From Theocolax elegans (lineage: Eukaryota > Arthropoda > Insecta > Hymenoptera > Cerocephalidae), in the NCBI GenBank assembly GCA_026168455.1, contig CM047431.1, forward strand, positions 48,526,032 through 48,590,031: 64,000 bases of DNA, read 5' to 3'. Of this stretch, positions 53,702-62,514 are shown in pieces. A model generated the notes under the pieces. The model was not told the origin of the DNA, searched no databases, and was given only the letters and a program-made list of their open reading frames with translations. The position numbers and the translations under genes are program-made. Within the stretch, counting starts at the first letter, position 1; every line of letters begins with the position of its first letter.

Positions 53702-54959
53702 TGGGCTATTTCACGTCAAGTGGTACGATGAAAATTTTAAATCGCTCCAAAATTAGAAAACAGGCTGGAAATATCTTTCAGAAGATAGAAAAAAATTTTT
53801 AGGTGTTAAAAATAATTTGCCTAAGTTATTCCACCATGAAAAATGGAAATTTTTCAATTTTTTAGAAAAATTTCTATTTTCAAAGCCATTTATCTCAAAA
53901 TCTATTGATTTTTTTGAAAAAACATTAAAAACAACTTTTGTTCAAAATAATCTTTAGAACTTATCTACCTGGGTTACAATTCTTAATTTTAAAATCTCGA
54001 AGAGATAGGGCACTTGGAAATATTGAATATCAAAAAAAGGCGACCACGCCACAATCGATTTTGATCTAACACCGCTCAAAAGATCTCATTTTTCGCGAGC
54101 TTTCGAATGGCGGTGGTTAGATTATTGGCCAAGACCTTTGGTGTAAGTTATACCCCATAAACCTCATAAAATCACTCATTTTCATGTATTTTAGGGCATT
54201 TATCTCAAAATCTATTGATTTTTTTGAAAAAACATTAAAAACAACTTTTGTTCAAAATAATCCTTAGAACTTATCTACCTGGGTTACAATTCTTAATTTT
54301 AAAATCTCGAAGAGATAGGGCACTTGGAAATATTGAATATCAAAAAAAGGCTACCACGCCACAATCGATTTTGATCTAACACCGCTCAAAAGATCACATT
54401 TTTTGAGAGCTTTCGAATGGCGTTGGTTAGATTATTGGCCAAGGCCGCTGGTGTAAGTTATGCCCTAAAATACATGAAAATGAGTGATTTTATGAGGTTT
54501 ATGGGGTATAACTTACACCAAAGGTCTTGGCCAATAATCTAACCACCGCCATTCGAAAGCTCTCGAAAAATGTGATCTTTTGAGCGGTGTTAGATCAAAA
54601 TCGATTGTGGCGTGGTCGCCTTTTTTTGATATTCAATATTTCCGGGTGTCCTATCTCTTCGAGAGTTTAAAATTAAGAATTGTAACCCAGGTAGATAAGT
54701 TCTAAAGATTATTTTGAACAAAAGTTGTTTTTACTGTTTTTTCAAAAAAATCAATAGATTTTGAGATAAATGGCTTTGAAAATAGAAATTTTTCTAAAAA
54801 ATTGAAAAATTTCCATTTTTCATGGTGGAATAACTCTTAGGCAAATTATTTTTAACACCTAAAAATTTTTTTCTATCTTCTGAAAGATATTTCCAGCCTG
54901 TTTTCAAATTTTGGAGCGATTTAAAATTTTCATCGTACCACTTGACGTGAAATAGCCCA
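53702..54959. mobile_element. Foldback-type element with ~500-bp inverted arms
   Basis: The left arm (53702-54199) starts TGGGCTATTTCACGTCAAG. The right arm (54460-54959) ends CTTGACGTGAAATAGCCCA and is its reverse complement over about 500 bp with few differences. The middle (54200-54459) is not a new sequence but a direct second copy of the inner part of the left arm (from about 53887), offset 310 bp. If the first T is counted as flank, AAAT stands on both sides (53699-53702 and 54959-54962), a possible 4-bp target duplication. No coding capacity is visible, so it is non-autonomous. Superfamily not assigned. Confidence 0.85.
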
Positions 54960-55726
54960 AATACATATTTGTTTATTTAAAATATTGTTTTATGTAAATA
55001 TACATTTTCTACTCACTTCTATATCCATGCAATTTTGAAATTTCATTTAAATCAATAATAGTATTTAAATTTGATGTATTTTTTCAGATATCAAATTCTC
55101 CTAAATTATTAATTTTAGAAAAACTTTTCAAATGTAATTCGTATTTTATATTACCACTGTTAAAATTTGAATGTTCTTTTGCCATTTGTCCCTAATAAAA
55201 TTATCTTAAAAAATGCAATAATTAATGTATTTAATTATTAACTTATTGTATATCATATGGATATTTGGAAAAGTATATGTTATTATATTTGATTAATATT
55301 TATTTTATCTTCAAACAATTTTGCATCTATATCTCAAGCATTACATTGAATTTCATAAGTTTTATCAGTAATAAGTAAACTAATACACATTCTTTCAAGT
55401 TATATACACAACATATTTTTACGCGCGGAAAAAATATATATATTATCTATACTTGGAAAAATATAAATTTGACATGTAAATATACATTATGTATATAAAC
55501 ATATGTACTGATAATTTTTAATCTTCAAGTTGCTTACATATACAAAACAGTCGATATAACCAGTTATACTTACTATACCGTGTGTTCTGAAATTAATTCC
55601 GTAAATTCCCTTCGTACTATCCAACTAATTTATTTTAACATTAATATCTTTACAGGTTTTCTATAATATATTCCGATACTTGAAATTCTATACTGCAATG
55701 TTTTGCTCGCGATTGTAGAACGCAGT
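54960..55726. other. AT-rich intergenic DNA, no gene seen
   Basis: Very AT-rich sequence without a usable open frame or recognisable repeat, apart from short TATA runs near 55430-55500. Confidence 0.6.
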
Positions 55727-56117
55727 TACCGTCACATACCCAATTGTTGATCAATTAAGGTAAATCTGTACGTTCATAGAATAATTTTATGTTAAAAAAC
55801 TAATAATTGTATATATTTAGGCGGATACAGAAAGTATAAGTATTAAACTTCCTTTTAGCCATCTCAGAAAAATAAAATAGGTGCTATTTTTAAAGTAAGC
55901 AACAATCTAAGAAAAAAACGCGGGAAGTACCAATTTCTGATCAACAAATTTTCGGTACATATACCACTTTCTATTTAAGTCTACTAAACAATTATTGATT
56001 GTTTAACCTTCAAATTGTGCGTAGCAACGTTTAGATTTATGTGAATCTTATTATTTTATTGAAATAATACACTGATCAGAAATTGGTTCATGATCAACAA
56101 TTGGCTATGTGACGGTA
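55727..56117. mobile_element. Small TIR element (MITE-like), TA flanks
   Basis: TACCGTCACATACCCAATTG continuing to 55752 is matched in inverse orientation by a 26-bp end at 56092-56117 (GATCAACAATTGGC then TATGTGACGGTA), with one mismatch. A second inverted pair lies inside: CCAATTTCTGATCA near 55930 and TGATCAGAAATTGG near 56073. The outermost TA at each end may be the target duplication, leaving an element of about 387 bp that starts CCGTCACATA. TA duplication is typical of Tc1/mariner-type elements. That assignment is inference, since no transposase is encoded. Confidence 0.65.
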
Positions 56118-57562
56118 TACTACTTTAGTCAAAAAGTTTGATTAAGTTTTTAAATAAAAAATCGAATCTTTGAATGTATATCAAATACATAAAAATAATT
56201 ATAATTATAACCAATGTTTAACAAAAAAATTACATTGAAGAATTACCAGTGATAATTAACTCGAGATAGAGAAATATAAAATGTTTTATTTAATATTGTT
56301 CGCGAACATATACGCTTGCAATATATGTATATACATAGAGTAATAGATAACCACTTAAACTTGGGAAAACCTTAATTTTGGCTCGCGTTGGAACTGGGAG
56401 TCATTAGCATAGGAGTCTACTTGTATAAGAAAGGACAACATATAGAGCATGATTATAGAGAGCTGCGTGTAATGAACGGAAGGTTGAGGTTCGCGTAGAT
56501 AGGGCAAGAACTAAACTTGACCCATGCGTAGGGAATCCCCCGACGTGCCGAGTAACAGCTAACGTAGGGGCAATAGCGCACCGAACGAAAGTGCAATAAA
56601 GTAGACAATGCGCCAGTTCTCGCACGTTCTGCGAGTCCGACATGCACTGACAGGATTTCGGCTTGCATCGACATTCAGGCTCGGTAGTTAGCAGATAGGT
56701 TAAGAGAGGGAAAAGGGTGTACCGAGCAATCATCCCCTCCTCCACCTAACTTCGATGTTGGGTCAGTCGATGAGGGAAAATACTTTTACTCTCGTCCGCC
56801 AAACCGTGCTGTGCGTGTATTCTGACTTGGCGATTCTTACGTATTTGTTGTACGTGTTACGTAATTTCAATGTGATATCGCGCAGCTCCTGCTTGTGAAT
56901 TTGTGCGTCTACAGATAGTATAGAATTCGGCGCGATGGGTGATCCGGTATTGTGATAGGAACATAAGCTTCTTATAAATTGTGTATGGTGCAGTAACAGT
57001 ACGATTGTCATCCACGGAATCAAAGGGTTGATCCCTTGTCTCCGACTTTGAGACGTTCAAGGAAACCCGAAGTCGACTCTCCCCAGCTCCGATCGCAGGG
57101 TCGAGCCTTGAGCAACGGATCACCACGCGACTACAGAATTCGGCACACGTCCCGGGAGTCGATTGCAGGATCGAGCCTTGGTTGACGACAACCGAAAGGG
57201 CAAAATAAACTTAAGTATCTACATTTTAAGGTTAATATTGTTATTTAGCGGATTAACTGTAAATAGCAGGCTTTCAGACTGCTGGCAAACTTGCGAATAA
57301 CTGTATAACCTTTTTATTATACTTATATTGTAATATTATGTAGTGTTGTAAATCTAAATATATTTTTTCCAATCTTTATCAATTAAATTAACTTGCATAC
57401 CAAGCTTTTTCCCTACTTCTGACTAGGGTTTTTTAACGCTGGTATTTAGCTTCTTCCCTTTTTTCTTTGTATAATAAACGTAATTTTATTCTTTAATTTT
57501 TATAGCGGGTTTTATTATTTTTGACGGCTAGCACCATACTTCACTAAATCCTATATATATAT
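56118..57562. other. Unclassified region, less AT-rich in its middle
   Basis: From about 56360 to 57200 the base composition shifts to clearly more G and C than the AT-rich flanks. Several antisense open frames of 73-113 codons exist (for example 56745-56404) but none shows a recognisable domain. A near-duplicate sequence, GAT(C/T)GCAGG(G/A)TCGAGCCTTG, occurs at 57091-57110 and 57161-57180, 70 bp apart. After 57200 the sequence is AT-rich again. It could be an old retroelement or a noncoding transcript. I see no proof of either. Confidence 0.4.
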
Positions 57563-57840
57563 TGTAACGGGGTGGGTACTGGGGAAATGTAAGGCCCACG
57601 GTTAGGCCCAATTTGTCCCAACTTACCAACCTTAAGTGTGCAGTCCCACGATGCGGCCGGGAATCACTTTGATTCCCGTGCAATGCCGTTAACAACGTCA
57701 AACACTTCGTTTGACTTATATACCGTGTGTTGGGCCCTATGCCCAAAATTGCCAACTAGGATAAACACCGGAGAGGGCGGTATTCGTAGGATAGGACAGT
57801 AACCGGTAAAACACTATCAATAATCAATATTTTACATTAA

Positions 57841-57865
57841 TCGGCGAGAAAGATTGTCTCGCCGA
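57841..57865. repeat. Perfect 9-bp GC-rich hairpin
   Basis: TCGGCGAGA and TCTCGCCGA are separated by seven bases. The stem is perfect and GC-rich, so it would be stable in RNA. Role unknown. Confidence 0.7.
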
Positions 57866-58048
57866 GTCGAATTATTAGATAAACAATTAAATATTAATAA
57901 ATTAACAACAAATCAACATTAACAATTTACGGGGAGTCGTACCGATGACTACCCTCGAGGTCAGCGCGAAAACAATTAGTTAAAAATCTATTTAACCGCA
58001 GAGTTACGAGCAACCGATCCGGGAATGATCGGCTGCTTAACCTGATGG

Positions 58049-58117
58049 CATACGTCACACCGTGTGACGTATGTATCTCTGACGTAGGGAGCTCTGACGT
58101 AGAAGCTTCCTACGTCA
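58049..58117 (+). promoter_or_regulatory. Cluster of CRE-like TGACGTA sites
   Basis: A perfect 25-bp palindrome (58049-58073: CATACGTCACAC, one centre base, GTGTGACGTATG) is followed by TGACGTA at 58080 and 58095 and TACGTCA at 58111. The last two sites again form an inverted pair around AAGCTT. Five ACGT-core half-sites in about 70 bp resemble binding sites of CREB/ATF-type bZIP factors. That reading is inference from the motif only. Confidence 0.4.
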
Positions 58118-58357
58118 CGCGCGCCTTCTCTCGTGAAGTGGCTCCCGCGAACCACCGACCTGTCTACCCGGGCGGGATTTATCACGAGAGGGGGAAAGGA
58201 GGAACGCTTCCTCACCTGGACCGTACCAGGTAAATCGGGACACGAAATATTAAACAGACACGCGGGTCTAAACGTGGTGCACCACTTACCGCGTATCTAA
58301 ATATCTCGCCTCGGCGTGAAAAGACTGGGCAAAGGAGAGATAGCTCGGCCTCGTGCA

Positions 58358-58359
<2 letters not shown>

Positions 58360-58406
<47 letters not shown>

Positions 58407-58432
58407 ATCTCTCTCTCTCTCTCTCTCTCTTA

Positions 58433-58486
<54 letters not shown>

Positions 58487-58487
58487 A

Positions 58488-58518
<31 letters not shown>

Positions 58519-58526
58519 ATTATTAC
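58360..58526 (+). repeat. (CT)n microsatellite with TTATTAT interruptions
   Basis: Long CT runs are broken three times by the same TTATTAT word and once by a TTT, ending in CTATTATTACCC. The serine/leucine-rich open frames here are products of the microsatellite. Confidence 0.97.
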
Positions 58527-59264
58527 CCGTGTGCATGGTGTACTCCATAAGTTACGAAATAAGGGAAACTTTCTTTCGTACACCTTCAGAAAGATGCTAG
58601 TCACGGCACTAGTATTGCCCCATTTCGATTACGCTTCTATCGTCTATATTGATTTGCCTGATTACTTAAATGTTAAGCTTCAACGATTACTAAACACGTG
58701 TGTAAGATACATCTTTCGTCTGAGAAAAGATGCTAGGTTAATGCCGTTTTATGCTAAACTTAACTGGTTATCTATACATTCTAGACGCCAGTATTTTTTA
58801 GGTACTTTAGTATACCAGGTTCTCACTACCAAAAAACCCGACTATCTATTCGCCTTTTTACCCCCGCCTAACAGTGAACTTCGTCGCTCTGAGCGTACTA
58901 AAAATACATGCTTTGAGCGTCCCTTAACTAATACGTGTACGTATAAAAATTCTTTCACTGTTAAGGCGATGGATTTATGGGATTCGTTACCAGCGGAGTT
59001 ACGTTTAAGCCCTAGTTTAGTTATTTTTAAAAATCGATTATATACACATTTGTTAAATTTTGATTCTTTTTAACCTTTGTTTCCTATATTATTTTGTTTT
59101 TTATATTGTTAATCCTATTGCGCATAATTTGCTAGTTTGCGACTATTTTGTATTGCATATTTTATAATTTGTACCTAATTTGCATTGTTAAACAATTATG
59201 TATAATTTTTCACTTGCCTTAAGGTTGAACTCAACTTAGGCATTAATAAATACTTTTCAATCAA
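58527..59264 (+). mobile_element. 5'-truncated non-LTR retrotransposon
   Basis: This is the 3' end of a LINE-type element: the last part of the reverse-transcriptase ORF, then an untranslated tail of about 190 bp with AATAAA at 59245-59250, ending in TCAA. It is bordered on the left by a long (CT)n tract (58360-58526) and on the right by (CT)10 (59265-59284). 5' truncation is usual for this class. The endonuclease and the catalytic reverse-transcriptase motifs are missing. Confidence 0.85.
58531..59073 (+). pseudogene. Reverse transcriptase C-terminal fragment (LINE ORF2)
   Basis: The 180-codon frame matches the region after the catalytic core of CR1/Jockey-type ORF2 proteins. It has LVLPHFDYASIVY near residues 27-39, then LQRLLNTCVRYIFRLR (51-66), the ...LNWLSIHSRRQYF segment (77-89) and the C-terminal LWDSLPAELR near 149-158 followed by FKNRLYTHLL. 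The YADD box lies upstream in complete proteins and is absent here. The first ATG is accidental, because the homologous reading starts at the truncation point just after the microsatellite. The frame is otherwise free of stops, so the insertion is not very old. It cannot make an active enzyme. Confidence 0.88.
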
Positions 59265-59284
59265 TCTCTCTCTCTCTCTCTCTC
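59265..59284 (+). repeat. (CT)10 microsatellite
   Basis: A pure TC/CT run immediately after the LINE 3' end. It mirrors the longer (CT)n tract before the LINE and may be part of the target, or the short tandem tail of the element. Confidence 0.9.
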
Positions 59285-59684
59285 ATGTATATCTATTTTG
59301 AGCTCAAGAGTCCTTTTTAAGTAGCCTAACTTAACTTCATTGTACCAAGGGAGTCAAACAGCCAACGAATTCAGCGTTTTATAAGATTAAATGACTGGTC
59401 GCTGCATTGGTCATCTGTACCGTAAGATTTCGTCTTCCACTGGAGAGGAGTATGATGTTGGCGATTCTGACCAGTAAAATAACCAGTTAATTAACCGTCA
59501 GTGACAATTAGTGACGTGTAGTGAAAGATTGTTATTATTTTTATTTTATTTGTATATTATTAATAACTTTAAGAACTTTCGTTGCTGTTATTCTAAGTGT
59601 TAGTGTTTACTCTAATGTTTATTCTAGTGCGTCATATTTAGTTACTTCGTGTTATCGCATTATCTGCGTTGTACTATAATAAGC
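59285..59684. other. Intergenic or 5' leader of the next LINE
   Basis: No gene is seen. ACTGGTC near 59392 and GACCAGT near 59470 form an inverted pair. The boundary of the following element may lie here, but no target duplication identifies it. Confidence 0.4.
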
Positions 59685-60005
59685 TACGGCCGCACGAAGC
59701 ATGAATGCAGTCACTTAGAGTGCATGCTGAGAATCTCTCGCGTTTACGTATTAAATAGATTCTATTTTTAGCCTTATTGCTAGCACGTGGTACGGTCATA
59801 CGGTGCGTGAGCTATGAATCTCTGGCGTTCATGAATTAAACTGTATCTATTTTTAGTTCTTATTGCTACACGTGGTACGGTCTTGCGAAGTGTAGCTGTA
59901 AATCTTTAGCCTTCGAAAAAAAGTAAACTATATTATTGGCCTTACTGACATCATTTACTACGGTCACACGGTAAAAATTTCTGGCGCTATTATCTGTATT
60001 AATTG
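59685..60005 (+). repeat. Diverged tandem repeats in the LINE 5' region
   Basis: Four units start with TACGG(C/T)C at 59685, 59791, 59876 and 59959, giving lengths of about 106, 85 and 83 bp and a last partial unit. The middle units share GAATCTCTGGCGTT / ATTAAA / CTATTTTTAG / TTATTGCTA and end in CACGTGG. Tandem monomers in front of ORF1 are known as internal promoters in some LINEs. That role here is inference. Confidence 0.65.
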
Positions 60006-60555
60006 TTAATTTTTAATGATTTAACTCACGAGCTACTGTTTGCCTTATGTACTTTAGTTATATTTTCGTACTTGTTAGCTTGGTTAGCTGAATGTTTCTA
60101 TTTATAACCTTCTTAATTAATTATCAGTAAACAAATTGATAAATTTATATTGCTGCGTTGAATAATGGTTTGTTAATTATACTCTAAACTAACTTTTATC
60201 TAAATCTTTATCAGCTAAATCTAATTTATATTTGTATTACTTCACTATTTATTTAATTTTTGTTGAATTGTTATTAAAATTTTTGATTTGGTTTAAATCT
60301 TTATTACTATATTATGTAATTACTGTTAAAACAATTTTTGATGTAATTTTTTAAATAATTTTTGAAATATTCTGCTTTTCAAGTTGACATTGAGTATGAC
60401 GGTGGTTCAAATGGAAATTTGTATTAATTACGGTATCTTATGTTTATATCTACGTTTAAAAGTTTAAACCGAGTTTTGTATTAGCGTGCGTTAGTTTATG
60501 TTTACTTCAAAGCGTATTACCATATTCAGTATTTGTTTTTTGCGTTCTAATTTAA

Positions 60556-61696
60556 ATGCCTTTGTGTTATAAATGCAGCAGAAACATAGCCAGGGATTAT
60601 AGGAAATGTGTTATCTGTAACAAGTCTTCTCACCCTGGTTGTGCTAATAGTTTTAGTAGTAAAAAGCTGTTTGAAAATTGCTGTGCACGCTCTTCCTCGA
60701 GGTCAGATAGTAATTGTTTAAAAACGAAATCAGATTCTACTATATCGCTGTCGAGTCGATCAACTAATTTTGACTTGTTGCGAAACCTCGATGAAAATTC
60801 TGTCATTCCACTAGATACTTCATCTACTGACCAAATTTTAGCCATGTCTTATGTAATGCAAATGCAAGTCAGTCATCGAAGTTGTCAACTAATGTGTGTT
60901 CAACGGAAAGTCAGTCGAATGAGTTACTGGCAAATAATAGTACTTCTACAACTGGTTTAAATTGTGCCCCTAATAATAATAGTAATCCATCATTAAATGT
61001 TCCTCAAAATTGGGCTGATCTCTCGGATTCGGATAGAATGGCTTTAATTTTCTTGACTGTCTCTGCGGTTTCGAACAATCAGAATGTTGTCATCGATCAG
61101 CTTAATTCCCTGAAGACTTTACTTGGTTGTAATGTTGAACGATTAAATTCGATTGAAGCTGACATTGAACAGTTGAAATCTGTACATTTGTCATCCCAAC
61201 CTAGTGCTGAATTAAAGGTGTCTGGTATTCCACAAACCTCGAATATTTCTTACTTGGATATAGTTCGTGCTATTCTAAGTATATTAGGTTTATCTCAGCT
61301 GAATAAATATATCCTTGAGATTCGTAAATTTACTCCAAAAAGATTAGATACAGATCGTGTCACTAGGTCTTCAAACTCTATATCTATATATTCCCTAATT
61401 GTCAAGTTTAAATCACATATCATAAAGGAACATGTTTTGAAAATCAAACGGGAGTTTGGAGAAATTAAGTTTGGCAGTTTATTTTCTAATAACGGTGCTA
61501 GTATTGATAAGGGCGATGCTGAGATTAGTTTGTATGACATGTTGCCTCATACTCTGTTGAAGCTACAAAAACTAAAGCCCATGCACTGAAATATAAGCAT
61601 GTGTGGACTAGAGACGGGAAAATATATGTTCGTCATTCGGATAATTCTAGCCAAATCTTGATCTCAACACAATTAGACCTAGATAGACTGCAGTGA
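60556..61696 (+). pseudogene. LINE ORF1 (PHD-like finger, coiled coil, FP/RRM-like), two frameshifts
   Basis: ORF1 proteins bind element RNA and act as chaperones in the RNP. The N-terminus has Cys4, Cys7, Cys18, Cys21, His26 and Cys29, a PHD/RING-like zinc pattern, then a Ser-rich linker. Copy 2 has GTAAATGC where this copy has GTAATGC (near 60853), a one-base deletion that breaks the frame. The reading continues in the 60882-61589 frame with a short coiled coil (VIDQLNSLKTLLGCN...) and a LKVSGIPQ-type RRM/FP-like domain. Near 61556 a second one-base loss shifts the frame again. The last part (EATKTKAHALKYKHVW, then TRDGKIYVR) is the typical C-terminal segment of these proteins and ends at TGA 61694-61696. 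Whether the second break also exists in copy 2 lies outside the window. Confidence 0.82.
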
Positions 61697-61700
61697 CTAG
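61694..61700 (+). promoter_or_regulatory. Candidate stop-codon readthrough site UGA CUAG
   Basis: The ORF1 stop TGA is followed by CTAG, a context known to favour readthrough of UGA in animal mRNAs. The next codons stay open in the same frame (CTA GCT CAT CCT TGT AAA GAA...) into the endonuclease. No in-frame ATG lies between. Confidence 0.5.
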
Positions 61701-62467
61701 CTCATCCTTGTAAAGAAGCTCATTTGACGCCCTGTATTAAATTCAATTTATGTGTTGTGCAATTAAATGTTAACTCTTTGAAGTCTCATTTGGAGGAGGT
61801 AAACGATCTTCTTGTAAGAAATTCTATTGATATCCTATCAATGTCGGAGTCTTGGCTCACTCCTAATCAGCCATCCACTCTTTTTAATATAAATAAGTAC
61901 ACTTTGGTTCGTAATGATCGTAATATCAAATCGTTGAGTGATAGACGTGAATATTGTTTAGGTGGAGGTGTTGCCTGCTACATTAGGAAGTCGATCTCCT
62001 ATAGAGTTTTGCAATTATCCTCGTCAAATGATATAAATTCTAATGAGTTTATGCTGCTTGAACTTGTGCCAAATCGAAGTCAAAAAATCCTTTTCTTATC
62101 AGTCTATCGTCGTCCTAAAGGTAATGTTTTGAGTGTTGTTTTTGAAACATTAAGTAAATATATTCATTTGTACTCAGATATAATTTTGGCAGGGGATTTA
62201 AACTCGGATTTGTGTACGGAAAATTACTACTCTCAGCACCTTCGTAATCTTGTATTTGAATATAACTTATATATTGTCCCTTTTGGTGCTACGCACCATA
62301 GTGATAACTCTGATACGTGGCTTGATGTTGTAATTGTTGATTCCGAGGATAAGATTGAATCTTATAGTAAGTCGACAGTTCCTTTTATAAACCGACACGA
62401 CTATTTGATGATTGACTTTAAATTAAGGGGGTGCCATACTCAAAAATTACCGACAAAGCGGAGATAA
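61697..62467 (+). pseudogene. LINE ORF2 fragment: APE-type endonuclease domain
   Basis: The endonuclease nicks target DNA to prime reverse transcription. The frame starts directly after the ORF1 TGA and in phase with it. Counting from the TTG at 61724, visible motifs are QLNVNSL (Asn15/17), SESWL (Glu42), SVYRRP (Tyr128), AGDLNSD (Asp158, Asn160), TWLDVVIV (Asp201) and RHDYLMIDF (His225). These correspond to the metal-binding and catalytic residues of the family. The usual SDH near the end reads NRH here. There is no ATG before the first catalytic motif; the first in-frame ATG is in LSMSESW. After the domain the frame runs into TAA at about 62465. No reverse transcriptase follows, because copy 2 of the duplicated unit begins at 62515. 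Confidence 0.85.
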
Positions 62468-62514
62468 TTCAGTAAACTGCAGTGTACTAGTAGCGCCATC
62501 ATACGTATATAATT

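Larger units (their letters stand above)
57563..58359 (+). other. Unclassified, possible LTR-like or promoter region
   Basis: The segment opens with TGTAACGGGGTGGGTACTGG, a start seen in some insect LTRs, and is richer in GC than its surroundings. I cannot find a matching second repeat, a primer-binding site or a polypurine tract in the window, so an LTR is only a possibility. It contains a strong hairpin and a cluster of CRE-like sites, listed separately. Open frames here have no recognisable domains. Confidence 0.25.
60006..62514 (+). mobile_element. Non-LTR retrotransposon 5' half, copy 1 of a tandem duplication
   Basis: This unit of about 2509 bp holds an AT-rich leader (60006-60555, no other gene seen), a frameshifted ORF1 and the endonuclease part of ORF2. 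It stops before any reverse-transcriptase motif. From 62515 the same sequence starts again with the leader seen at 60006. The two copies are almost identical over the 1.49 kb that can be compared. Losing the 3' part is not the usual fate of a LINE, which is normally truncated at the 5' end. So a segmental tandem duplication or an assembly error is more likely than two insertions. Confidence 0.8.

Noticed and set aside
56404..57126. Four antisense frames of 73-113 codons
   Set aside because: They overlap one another in different phases and none resembles a known domain.
57528..58233. Frames of 62-75 codons on both strands in the GC-richer region
   Set aside because: Mutually overlapping, and partly made of the CRE-like palindromes. 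No domain seen.
57563..58359. Complete LTR retrotransposon
   Set aside because: Only an LTR-like first few bases are seen. No second LTR, primer-binding site, gag or pol in the window.
58316..58600. Serine/leucine-repeat frames
   Set aside because: Direct translation of the (CT)n microsatellite.
60630..60845. 71-codon antisense frame, also at 63139-63354
   Set aside because: Shadow of ORF1 on the opposite strand, duplicated only because the LINE segment is duplicated.
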